Origin: Pseudomonas anguilliseptica
GTDB lineage: Bacteria; Pseudomonadota; Gammaproteobacteria; Pseudomonadales; Pseudomonadaceae
DNA length: 64,000 bases
Direction of reading: 5' to 3'
Assembly: GCF_900105355.1 (NCBI RefSeq)
Contig: NZ_FNSC01000001.1
Location: forward strand, 2,418,001 to 2,482,000
Both the position numbers and the translations under genes were made by a program. This document shows positions 1-7,692 of this stretch, piece after piece. The notes under the pieces were generated by a model. The model did not search any database, had not been told where the DNA came from, and saw only the letters and a list, made by a program, of their open reading frames with translations. Position 1 is the first letter of the stretch, and every line of letters begins with the position of its first letter.

Positions 1-1102
1 CGTACAGACCGAGGTCGAAGGAGCCTTCCACGTAGGCTTTCTGGGTCAGCAGCATGCGCCGCACGTCGGCGTGCTCGATGATCGAAACTTGATTGGAGGT
101 CGGGTCCTTGCCATCGGGAATGCGGCCTTGCGGGCGCTGGCGGGCGTAGTCCAGCGAGTACAGGTAGCCGGCGTAGCCGAGCATCACTGCGCCCATGCCG
201 ACGCCAATGCGCGCCTCGTTCATCATCTGGAACATGTAGCTCAGGCCATGGTGCGGTTTGCCCACCAGGTAGCCGACGCAATCGCCGTTATCACCAAAGT
301 TCAGCGCCGTGGAGGTGGTGCCGCGCCAGCCCATCTTGTGGAACAGCCCGGCCAGGACCATGTCGTTACGCTTGCCCAGGCTACCGTCAGCGTTGACCAG
401 AAACTTCGGCACGATAAACAGGCTGATGCCTTTCACGCCCGGCGGCGCATCCGGCAGCTTGGCCAGCACCATGTGCACGATGTTTTCTGACAGCGGATGG
501 TCGCCGCCGGAGATAAAGATCTTGTTGCCTTTGAGTCGGTACGTGCCGTCTTCGGCCGGCTCGGCGCGGGTGCGGATGTCCGACAGCGAGGAGCCGGCAT
601 GCGGCTCGGTCAACGCCATGGTGCCGAAGAAGCGGCCATCGATCATCGGCTGCAGAAAGCGCTGCTTCTGCTCGGCGGTGCCGAAGTTCTCGATCAGGTT
701 GGCCGCGCCCATGGTCAGGAACGGGTAGGAGGTGGTCGCCGCGTTGGCCGACTGGAAGTGCGCGAAGCAGGCCTGCGACAGCAGGTTGGGCAGCTGCATG
801 CCGCCGACTTCGAATTCGCGGGTGGCGTTAAGGAAGCCGGCTTCGAGGAAGGCGTCCACCGCCGGTTTCACTTCGGGGATCAGCACCGCCGCGCCGTCGA
901 CATACTCCGGCTCGTGTTCGTCATTCTTGCGGTTGTGCGGGGCAAACAGGTTTTCCGCGATGCTGCGGGCGGTGTCGATGGCGGCGTCAAAGGTTTCGCG
1001 GCTGTGTTCCGCGAAACGCTCGCGCTGGGTCAGGCCTTCGGCGTCCAGCACTTCGTACAGCTCGAAGGCCAGGTTGCGGGAACTGAGCAGGGACTCGGAC
1101 AT
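1..1102 (-). CDS. acyl-CoA dehydrogenase (C-terminal part beyond left edge)
   Basis: FAD-dependent acyl-CoA dehydrogenase, acting in fatty-acid or related acyl-CoA oxidation. The first 367 codons are visible on the minus strand, from ATG at 1102. The start is supported by a GGAGG seven bases upstream. The protein begins MSESLLSSRNLAFELYEVL, and the flavin-binding middle-domain signature reads ALTEPHAGSSLSD, followed by KGNKIFISGGDH. Family members of this long type are near 590 residues, so roughly the last third lies outside the window. An insertion sequence begins only 34 bp upstream of the start codon, so the native promoter has probably been displaced. Substrate chain length cannot be judged from the sequence. 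Confidence 0.9.
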   Translation of the reverse strand, partial: MSESLLSSRNLAFELYEVLDAEGLTQRERFAEHSRETFDAAIDTARSIAENLFAPHNRKNDEHEPEYVDGAAVLIPEVKPAVDAFLEAGFLNATREFEVGGMQLPNLLSQACFAHFQSANAATTSYPFLTMGAANLIENFGTAEQKQRFLQPMIDGRFFGTMALTEPHAGSSLSDIRTRAEPAEDGTYRLKGNKIFISGGDHPLSENIVHMVLAKLPDAPPGVKGISLFIVPKFLVNADGSLGKRNDMVLAGLFHKMGWRGTTSTALNFGDNGDCVGYLVGKPHHGLSYMFQMMNEARIGVGMGAVMLGYAGYLYSLDYARQRPQGRIPDGKDPTSNQVSIIEHADVRRMLLTQKAYVEGSFDLGLY

Positions 1103-1136
1103 AGGTGTGCCTCCGGTTACGATGCCGCGAGTCTAG

Positions 1137-2328
1137 GGATGGTCTGAAGTAGCCCTGTATTTCCGGTCAACTTCAGCCTCCGCTGATTTTGAAAGCGGAA
1201 AACTGATCAAAAACGATCAAGTCATCCGCTCATTTCGGTGTTTCTGGCCGCCGCGAGCACCTCGCAGCGGTCATTTCCCACATTACAGGCGCACCTCTCC
1301 TGCATTCGTCAGCAAATGTCGACGGGCCATCCACAGGTTCGACAGGGCGAACAGCGTTACCAGTTGTGCGGTGTTTTTGGCCAGGCCACGGAAGCGCGTC
1401 TTCACATAACCGAACTGGCGCTTGATCACGCGAAACGGATGCTCGACCTTGGCGCGCACTTGGGCTTTGGCCTTCTCGATCTTGCGCTTGGCTTTGTATA
1501 ACCCGCTGCGCTTATCGAGCTTCCTGTAGGTGCTGCGGCGTGCCGCCACCTGCCAGATTACCTTCCGACCTTCATGCTCCGGACGCTTTTCGACACCGGT
1601 GTAACCTGCGTCAGTACACACCACGTTTTCGTCGCCGTGCAGCAGTTTGTCTACCTGGGTGACATCCGCCACGTTGGCTGCCGTGCCTACTACGCTGTGC
1701 ACCAGACCCGACTCGTCATCCACGCCGATGTGCGCCTTCATGCCGAAGTAGTACTGGTTGCCCTTCTTTGTTTGGTGCATTTCCGGATCGCGCTTACGGT
1801 CCTTGTTCTTGGTCGAACTCGGCGCATTGATCAACGTGGCATCGACGATGGTGCCCTGGCGCAGTGACAGACCACGGTCGCCCAGGTAGCCGTTAATCAC
1901 GGCCAAGATGCCTGCAGCCAGCTCGTGTTTCTCCAGCAAGCGACGGAAGTTGAGGATGGTGGTTTCATCGGGAATGCGCTCCAGGCTTAAGCCGGCGAAC
2001 TGGCGCAGGATGGTGGTCTCGTACAGCGTTTCCTCCATCGCCGGATCGCTGTAACCGAACCAGTTTTGCATCAGATGCACACGCAGCATCGCCATCAGCG
2101 CATAGGCGGGCCTGCCACCTTCGCCCTTCGGGTAGTGCGGATCGATCAGGGTGACCAATCCTTCCCACGGCACTACTCGATCCATCTCGATCAGGAACAA
2201 CTCTTTGCGGGTCTGCTTGCGCTTGCCTGCGTACTCGGCGTCGGCGAAGGTCATCTGCTTCATCGGAAAACTCGACGGGTGGAATCCGGGTATTTTGCCA
2301 AAATCAGGAAGTCTTCTTCAGAGTTTCC
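1137..2328 (-). mobile_element. IS5-group insertion sequence, copy A (1192 bp)
   Basis: Complete element with one transposase gene. The termini read GGATGGTCTGAAGTAG (tnp 3' side, at 1137) and, inward from 2328, GGAAACTCTGAAGAAG, an imperfect inverted repeat. CTAG is duplicated at 1133-1136 and 2329-2332. The same 1192-bp unit recurs five more times in the window. It lies between the nitronate monooxygenase gene and the acyl-CoA dehydrogenase gene, which are transcribed in the same direction. A strong hairpin (about 1248-1270) sits between the transposase stop and the element's end. Confidence 0.97.
1283..2263 (-). CDS. IS5-family transposase (copy A)
   Basis: DDE transposase of 326 aa. The start is set at MKQMTFADAEYAG because in this copy the possible upstream codon seen in copies B, D, E and F is ATA, so the longer 336-aa reading is not conserved. 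The catalytic triad matches D141 (TIVDATLINAP), D218 (CTDAGYTGVEKRPE) and E274 (RAKVEHPFRVIKRQFGY). It is intact and shows no frameshift. It is a distinct sequence variant: NKDRKRDPEMHQ where the others have NKDGKRD or NKNGKRD. Confidence 0.96.
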   Translation of the reverse strand: MKQMTFADAEYAGKRKQTRKELFLIEMDRVVPWEGLVTLIDPHYPKGEGGRPAYALMAMLRVHLMQNWFGYSDPAMEETLYETTILRQFAGLSLERIPDETTILNFRRLLEKHELAAGILAVINGYLGDRGLSLRQGTIVDATLINAPSSTKNKDRKRDPEMHQTKKGNQYYFGMKAHIGVDDESGLVHSVVGTAANVADVTQVDKLLHGDENVVCTDAGYTGVEKRPEHEGRKVIWQVAARRSTYRKLDKRSGLYKAKRKIEKAKAQVRAKVEHPFRVIKRQFGYVKTRFRGLAKNTAQLVTLFALSNLWMARRHLLTNAGEVRL

Positions 2329-2401
2329 CTAGGCAGGCGCGTGCGCAGCTCCCAGCACTATCAATTAGCGTGATAACGGGGCGTTGGGCCGGGGCGGTTG
2401 A

Positions 2402-2471
2402 GTAGGGTGGATGGCGCTTTATCCATCCACCAGATCGCAATGGTGGATGAAAAAGACGTCATCCACCCTAC
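2402..2471. repeat. nested palindromic intergenic repeat
   Basis: The outer arms GTAGGGTGGATG (2402-2413) and CATCCACCCTAC (2460-2471) are perfect 12-bp inverted repeats. Inside them ATCCACCA and TGGTGGAT form a second stem. It lies just downstream of the nitronate monooxygenase stop. It resembles the GTAGG...CCTAC extragenic palindromes seen again at 23363 and 52364. It may act as a transcription terminator or mRNA stabiliser (inference). Confidence 0.75.
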
Positions 2472-2495
2472 GGGGCTGCGCAGTAGCAATCGTGC

Positions 2496-3539
2496 TTATT
2501 GGATAAAGCCCTGAGCCAGCTCGCGGGTCAGTTCGGCGGCACCGATGGACTTGCAGCCGCTGACATTCTGCCCCGCCCAGAGCGGCGAGAAATCACCGCT
2601 GCCCAGGCTTTCAGCCTTAGTTCGCAGCGGCGCAATGGCCGCAGTCGCCTGGGGGAACTCCGGCGCAAGGGCGCTGATTGGCCCCAACTCACGTATCACC
2701 CGGTTGACGATGCCGCGCGCCGGGCGCCCGCTGAACAGATTGGTCAGGGCGGTATGCCGCGCCGCCGGGCTGTGCAGGGCGGCGCGGTGAAGGGCGCTGG
2801 TGCTGGCTTCATCACAGCACAAGTAGGCGGTGCCAATCTGTACCCCGGCCGCACCGAGGGCCATGGCCGCGCGCACGCCCTGGGCATCGGCAATGCCGCC
2901 AGCGGCAATCACCGGCAAGCGCACCGCCTGGACGATCTGCGGCAGCAGGGCAAAGGTGCCGAGCTGGCTGCTCAGCTCCTCAGTGAGAAACATGCCGCGA
3001 TGACCGCCGGCTTCCAGGCCCTGGGCGATAATTGCGTCAGCGCCGTTGGCCTGCAGCCACAGTGCCTCTGCCACCGTGGTTGCCGAGCTAAGCACCTTGG
3101 CCCCACAGGCTTTAACCCGTGCCAACAGCTCAGCCGAGGGCAGGCCGAAGTGGAAACTCACCACCGTTGGGCGAAATTCATCCAGCACATCGGCCATCTC
3201 GGCACTGAACGGCAGACGGCCGGGCCCGCTGGCGATGGTCGTCGGATCAATGCCGAACTCGGCATAGTAAGGGCCCAGTGCCTCGCGCCAGGTTGCTTCG
3301 CGAGCAGCATCGGCGTCTGGCGGGGTGTGGCAGAAGAAGTTCAGGTTATAGGGCTTGCTGGTTTTCTCGTGCAGTGCCTGCAGCTCCTTGCGCAAGCCGG
3401 CGGCGTCGAGCATGGCGCAGGGCAGCGAACCGAGCGCGCCGGCATTCGATACGGCGGCGGCCAAACCGTGCAGCTGTGCGCCGGCCATCGGTGCCTGAAT
3501 CAGTGGCAGCTCAATGCCCAATAGGTCTTGCAGTGACAT
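2496..3539 (-). CDS. nitronate monooxygenase family flavoprotein
   Basis: FMN-dependent TIM-barrel enzyme of the nitronate monooxygenase / 2-nitropropane dioxygenase family, 347 aa. It oxidises alkyl nitronates such as propionate-3-nitronate to the semialdehyde plus nitrite. The N-terminal strand LPLIQAPMAG, the AQGLEAGGHRG active-site segment (about residues 168-178) and the phosphate-binding VIAAGGIADAQGV / ALGAAGVQIGTAYL segments all match the family. Length is normal. It reads away from rlmJ across a 98-bp divergent spacer. The nested palindrome at 2402-2471 follows its stop. Confidence 0.88.
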   Translation of the reverse strand: MSLQDLLGIELPLIQAPMAGAQLHGLAAAVSNAGALGSLPCAMLDAAGLRKELQALHEKTSKPYNLNFFCHTPPDADAAREATWREALGPYYAEFGIDPTTIASGPGRLPFSAEMADVLDEFRPTVVSFHFGLPSAELLARVKACGAKVLSSATTVAEALWLQANGADAIIAQGLEAGGHRGMFLTEELSSQLGTFALLPQIVQAVRLPVIAAGGIADAQGVRAAMALGAAGVQIGTAYLCCDEASTSALHRAALHSPAARHTALTNLFSGRPARGIVNRVIRELGPISALAPEFPQATAAIAPLRTKAESLGSGDFSPLWAGQNVSGCKSIGAAELTRELAQGFIQ

Positions 3540-3637
3540 GTAGGTTCTCCCTTGCCTGACGGATCAGCGGCCACCGTACTGATCCATCCGGCGTCTGGCA
3601 AACTGGTAAACTGCCCGGCCACAGGAGCCCGTCCCCA

Positions 3638-4486
3638 ATGAACTACCGCCACGCCTTCCATGCCGGCAACCATGCCGATGTGCTGAAACACTGCGTCCTC
3701 ACTCGCCTGATCGCCCTGCTGTCAAGCAAGGAGGCGCCGTTCGCCTACCTCGACAGCCATGCCGGCATCGGCCTGTATGACCTGCGCGGCGACCAGGCCA
3801 GTCGCACGGGTGAGTGGCTGGAAGGTATCGCCCGACTGTGGCAGGCCAGCGATGTGCCGGACCCGCTGCTTGACTATCTGGAAGTGATCCGTGCGATGAA
3901 CCCGGATGGCGAGCTGCGCCATTACCCAGGCTCACCGGAGTTGGCGCGGCTGCTGACCCGTGAGCAGGACCGCCTGCATCTGAACGAGAAACACCCGGAA
4001 GACGGTCGTCTGCTCAAGGAAAACATGCACGGTGACCGCCGTGTTGCGGTGCACCTGGGCGAGGGTTGGTATGTTCCGCGCGCCCTGCTGCCGACCCGCG
4101 AGAAGCGCGCCCTGCTGCTGATCGATCCACCCTTCGAGCAGGTCGATGAGATGGAACGCTGCGCCCAGTCGTTGAGCGAAGCCATCGGCCGTATGCGCCA
4201 GGCGGTGGTGGCGATCTGGTACCCGATCAAGGACCTACGTCAGCTCAGCCGCTTTTACCGCGACCTGCAAAAAAGCAAAGCGCCCAAGCTGCTGCGCGTC
4301 GAACTCTATGTACACCCCACCGATGAAGCCGCGCGGCTGAACGGCTCCGGCCTGGTGATCAGCAACCCGCCATGGGGCTTGGAAGAGGAACTCAAGCAGA
4401 TCCTGCCGTGGCTCGCCGACCTGCTGGGGCAAAGCCAGGGCGGCTGGCGACTGGATTGGCTGATCGAGGAAAGTAGCGGCAGCTAA
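3638..4486 (+). CDS. rlmJ: 23S rRNA (adenine(2030)-N6)-methyltransferase RlmJ
   Basis: 282-aa protein, full length for RlmJ, which methylates A2030 of 23S rRNA. It begins MNYRHAFHAGNHADVLKH, the family's characteristic start. It contains the SAM-binding YLDSHAGIGLYDL segment and the catalytic IDPPFEQ (D/N-PP-F/Y type) motif at about residue 166. Its stop overlaps the stop of the convergent HD-GYP gene by 4 bp (4483-4486). No obvious abnormality. Confidence 0.95.
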   Translation: MNYRHAFHAGNHADVLKHCVLTRLIALLSSKEAPFAYLDSHAGIGLYDLRGDQASRTGEWLEGIARLWQASDVPDPLLDYLEVIRAMNPDGELRHYPGSPELARLLTREQDRLHLNEKHPEDGRLLKENMHGDRRVAVHLGEGWYVPRALLPTREKRALLLIDPPFEQVDEMERCAQSLSEAIGRMRQAVVAIWYPIKDLRQLSRFYRDLQKSKAPKLLRVELYVHPTDEAARLNGSGLVISNPPWGLEEELKQILPWLADLLGQSQGGWRLDWLIEESSGS

Positions 4487-5736
4487 CGGCCCTGCGTAGG
4501 CTCAACGAAGTAGCTCAGCTGCTGGCGCGGATTAAGGTATTCCAGCGCCTCGCGCGGTAGCTGGGCCGGGCGCAGGCTGTTGGCGATGACGAGGCGCGGT
4601 TCCTGCTCGAGGTCGATGATCATTGCCTCGTTTTTGGGCACGCCGGCGTCATAGACAATCAGCGTCGGTTTCAGCGGCTGGCTCGGGTTCATGCCCAGTA
4701 CCAGGCCGTAGCGTTGATCCTCCAGTTGCACCAGGCAGCCGGGCGGGTAAACGCCCATGCAGCGGATAAAGGCTTTCAGCGCCACCGCATCGAAGCGCGC
4801 ATTGTATTGTTTGAACATCAGCGCCAGGGCTTCGTGCGGGCTGAGACCATCGCGCGGGTTCAGCGGGTTACAGAGGTTGTCGAACTGGTTGGCAATGCAC
4901 ACCAGGCGGCTCAGACGGCCAATTGCGGCTTCACGCAGCTGGCGTGGGTAGCCGCTGCCATCGCAGTACTCATGGTGTTCGTTGATGATGCGTAGCACCT
5001 CATCATCCAGCATCAGTTTCTGGCCCATGCGCAGGCCGAATTCGCAGTGCAGTTGCAGTAGCTGTTGTTCCGGGCGGGTCAGCGGTTCGCTTTTCAGCAG
5101 CACCTTGCTCGGTACTTCCAGCTTACCGACATCGTGCAGCAGTGCGCCGAGGCCGAGGATATGGCAATCCTCGCTGTCCAGGCCGAGCTGGCGACCCAGC
5201 ATCAGGCTCAGCACCGTGACGTTCAGTGAGTGGAAATAACTGTCTTCGGCGGCCTTGCTGTTGATGCTGTGCAGCACCACGCCGCTGCCGCCGAGCAGGG
5301 TTTCGACCATAGCGCCGACAATCTCGCCGGCCTGTTTGATGGCGTCTTCTGGACGGCTGCGCAGGGTCTGGTTAAGTGTCTTGACCTGTTGGCTGGCTTG
5401 GACGAACTTGCGGTCCACCTCGGCCAGTCGTTTGCGCAACGTCTTGAGCTTTTCCGTGCGGGCCTGGCTGGCCTGCTGTTGCGGGCTGAGCGTTGGTGCT
5501 GCTACGGGCTCGGCCGCAACCGGGGCCGCAGTGGCGTCCAGCGGCGGGCAATCGCTGCGCGCCGGGTCATAGCGCAGGCGCTCCAGGCCTAGGGCGCGCA
5601 GGGCCTTGATCTGCCCTTCGTCCTTGATCTTGAAATTGCTGAAAGCAAAGTTGTGCTCCCACCAGGCCAGTTCGAGCTGGATATACAGGCCGACGCACAG
5701 CTGATCGGGGGAGATGTAGGCGGAGGTCGCAGGCAT
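4483..5736 (-). CDS. HD-GYP domain protein with N-terminal DUF3391 (probable c-di-GMP phosphodiesterase)
   Basis: 417 aa from MPATSAYISPDQLCVGLYI. The N-terminal region fits DUF3391 (LCVGLYIQLELAWWEHNF), followed by a charged helical linker rich in Q/K/R. The C-terminal domain carries LLHDVGKLEVP (HD pair) and NEHHEYCDGSGYPRQL (HHE...DGSGYP), the HD-GYP metal-site motifs of cyclic di-GMP phosphodiesterases. An open frame continues upstream into the neighbouring IS, but the domain start and the IS boundary favour the start given; no clear Shine-Dalgarno is visible, so the start is uncertain. IS copy B is inserted 101 bp upstream of this start, so expression may be altered. Confidence 0.87.
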   Translation of the reverse strand: MPATSAYISPDQLCVGLYIQLELAWWEHNFAFSNFKIKDEGQIKALRALGLERLRYDPARSDCPPLDATAAPVAAEPVAAPTLSPQQQASQARTEKLKTLRKRLAEVDRKFVQASQQVKTLNQTLRSRPEDAIKQAGEIVGAMVETLLGGSGVVLHSINSKAAEDSYFHSLNVTVLSLMLGRQLGLDSEDCHILGLGALLHDVGKLEVPSKVLLKSEPLTRPEQQLLQLHCEFGLRMGQKLMLDDEVLRIINEHHEYCDGSGYPRQLREAAIGRLSRLVCIANQFDNLCNPLNPRDGLSPHEALALMFKQYNARFDAVALKAFIRCMGVYPPGCLVQLEDQRYGLVLGMNPSQPLKPTLIVYDAGVPKNEAMIIDLEQEPRLVIANSLRPAQLPREALEYLNPRQQLSYFVEPTQGR

Positions 5737-5837
5737 GCGGGTATCGGCGATGGTGGCTATTGGCTTGCAGTCTAGCGGTTTGCCTATGAGCTGGCAGCAA
5801 TCGGCAAGCACTTCTGTGCCTAGGTGCGGCTTGTTAG

Positions 5838-7029
5838 GGAAACTCTGAATAAGTCTTCCTGATTTTGGCAAAATGCCCGGACGCCACCCACCGAGTTTTC
5901 CGATGAAGCAGATGACCTTCGCCGATGCCGAGTACGCCGGCAAGCGCAAGCAGACCCGCAAAGAGTTGTTCCTGATCGAGATGGATCGGGTGGTGCCGTG
6001 GAAGGGCTTGATTGCCCTGATCGATCCACATTACCCCAAGGGTGAAGGCGGTCGCCCGGCGTACCCGTTGATGGCGATGCTGCGTGTTCATCTGATGCAA
6101 AACTGGCTCGGTTACAGCGATCCTGCGATGGAAGAGGCGCTGTACGAAACGACCATTCTGCGGCAGTTCGCCGGGTTGAGCCTGGAGCGTATCCCTGACG
6201 AAACCACCATCCTCAACTTCCGTCGCGTACTGGAAAAAAACGAACTGGCGGCTGGCATCTTGGCTGTGATCAACGGCTACCTGGGGGATCGCGGCCTGTC
6301 CCTGCGCCAGGGCACCATCGTCGATGCGACGTTGATCAATGCGCCCAGCTCGACCAAAAACAAAGACGGTAAACGCGACCCGGAGATGCACCAGACCAAG
6401 AAGGGCAACCAGTACTACTTCGGCATGAAGGCCCACATCGGTGTGGATGACAAGTCTGGACTGGTGCACAGCGTGGTGGGCACGGCGGCCAACGTGGCGG
6501 ACGTCACCCAGGTGGATAAGCTGCTGCATGGCGACGAGAACGTGGTTTGTACCGACGCAGGTTACACCGGTGTGGAAAAGCGTCCGGAGTATGAGGGTCG
6601 GAAGGTTATCTGGCAGGTGGCGGCACGCCGCAGCACCTACAAGAAACTCGATAAGCGCAGCGCGCTATACAAAGCCAAGCGCAAGATCGAGAAGGCCAAA
6701 GCCCAGGTGCGCGCCAAGGTCGAGCACCCGTTTCGGGTGATCAAGCGGCAGTTCGGCTATGTGAAGACGCGCTTCCGCGGCCTGGCCAAGAACACGGCGC
6801 AGTTGGTCACGCTGTTTGCGCTGTCGAACCTGTGGATGGCACGCAGACATTTACTGGCAACTGCAGGAGAGGTGCGCCCGTAATATGGGCAATAGCCGCC
6901 GCGAGGTGCTCGCGGCGGCTAAAAACACAAAAATAAGCGGATGATATGATCGTTTTTGATCGATTTTCCGCTTTCAAAATCAGCGGAGGCTGAAGTCGGC
7001 CTGAAACGCATGGCTACTTCAGAGGATCC
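5838..7029 (+). mobile_element. IS5-group insertion sequence, copy B (1192 bp)
   Basis: Complete copy flanked by TTAG at 5834-5837 and 7030-7033. The left end reads GGAAACTCTGAATAAG, and the right end, read inward, GGATCCTCTGAAGTAG. The second TTAG contains the padR stop codon (TAA on the minus strand), so padR stays intact. Copy B looks almost identical to copy E (36333-37524). The one transposase difference I see is Tyr versus His at residue 230. Confidence 0.97.
5903..6883 (+). CDS. IS5-family transposase (copy B)
   Basis: 326-aa DDE transposase, intact. The triad is D141, D218 and E274, as in the other copies. The start is taken at MKQMTF, the position shared by all six copies; an in-frame ATG 30 bp upstream is not conserved in copy A. 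The variant residues NWLGYSDP, RVLEKNELA and VDDKSGLVH place it with copy E. Confidence 0.96.
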   Translation: MKQMTFADAEYAGKRKQTRKELFLIEMDRVVPWKGLIALIDPHYPKGEGGRPAYPLMAMLRVHLMQNWLGYSDPAMEEALYETTILRQFAGLSLERIPDETTILNFRRVLEKNELAAGILAVINGYLGDRGLSLRQGTIVDATLINAPSSTKNKDGKRDPEMHQTKKGNQYYFGMKAHIGVDDKSGLVHSVVGTAANVADVTQVDKLLHGDENVVCTDAGYTGVEKRPEYEGRKVIWQVAARRSTYKKLDKRSALYKAKRKIEKAKAQVRAKVEHPFRVIKRQFGYVKTRFRGLAKNTAQLVTLFALSNLWMARRHLLATAGEVRP

Positions 7030-7566
7030 TTAGTTGTGTTGCAGCTCTTGTTCGACCTCATCGGCCCAGGCCAGCCAGGACTGTTCGCCAAGAATGCCGC
7101 GGCGCAGGGTCAGGTAGGGCAGGCGCAGCGCTTTGCGTTGCTCATCGGGCAGGGCCAGGTAGTCACGCTCGATGCTGAGCAGGCTGTCCAGGGTCTTGCG
7201 GTGCAGGGCTATATGGCGCTGCATTTCCTCGCGCAGGTTATCCAGCGAGGTATGCGCACCGGCGTATAGCTTTACCAGCAGTGCATCGTTGATCTTGTTC
7301 GGCTGCACCGGCTCGCCCAGCCAGCGCAGCAGTTCGGTGTGGCCGGCTGGGGTGAGGCGGTAGTTCTTCTTGTCCGGACGGGTGTCCTGGGTCTGCGCCT
7401 CGAACTCCAGCCAGCCGGCCTCACTGAGTTTTTTCAGCTCCAGATAAACCTGCTGGTGTTTGGCGTTCCAGAAGTAGCCGAGACCATCCTTGAAGCGCTT
7501 GAGCAGGTCGTAGCCGCTGCCGGGTTCACTTTCCAGCAGGATAAGGATGGCGTGCTTGAGCGACAT
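7030..7566 (-). CDS. PadR-family transcriptional regulator
   Basis: 178 aa. The N-terminal winged helix-turn-helix (about residues 1-85) has the PadR core: SLKHAILILLE, GYDLLKRF, VYLELKKLSEAGWLE, YRLTPAGHTELLRWL. A helical C-terminal dimerisation domain of the Vir_act_alpha_C type follows. Such proteins are usually phenolic- or drug-responsive repressors. It is divergent from the FAD oxidoreductase at 7693. The spacer carries two near-identical palindromes that fit PadR operators, suggesting autoregulation and control of that gene. Its stop codon overlaps the TTAG target duplication of IS copy B, so the protein is unharmed. Confidence 0.9.
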   Translation of the reverse strand: MSLKHAILILLESEPGSGYDLLKRFKDGLGYFWNAKHQQVYLELKKLSEAGWLEFEAQTQDTRPDKKNYRLTPAGHTELLRWLGEPVQPNKINDALLVKLYAGAHTSLDNLREEMQRHIALHRKTLDSLLSIERDYLALPDEQRKALRLPYLTLRRGILGEQSWLAWADEVEQELQHN

Positions 7567-7614
7567 AGGCGGGTTTCACCGGCTGCAATTGAGGTGCGCC
7601 GCAGTATACGGACT

Positions 7615-7630
7615 ATGCAAAAAGTTGCAT
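7615..7630. promoter_or_regulatory. putative PadR operator 1
   Basis: ATGCAAAAAGTTGCAT is a palindrome (ATGCAA-4-TTGCAT) that fits the PadR-type layout ATGY-N8-RCAT. It lies 48 bp upstream of the padR start, in the divergent spacer. It is paired with a second copy 37 bp away. Confidence 0.7.
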
Positions 7631-7651
7631 TGATCCCAGTCGCTGTCTAGT

Positions 7652-7667
7652 ATGCAAAAAATTGCAT
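7652..7667. promoter_or_regulatory. putative PadR operator 2
   Basis: ATGCAAAAAATTGCAT, extended to an 18-bp perfect palindrome at 7651-7668 by flanking T and A. It lies 25 bp upstream of the oxidoreductase start. It differs from operator 1 only in the central spacer, which argues for one protein binding both. Confidence 0.7.
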
Positions 7668-7692
7668 AACAAGAATAACGCAGGAGCTTCCC

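Noticed and set aside
5737..5961. Longer 492-aa version of the HD-GYP protein beginning inside the IS
   Set aside because: The extra N-terminus is antisense IS sequence plus spacer; the DUF3391 domain starts right after MPATSAY.
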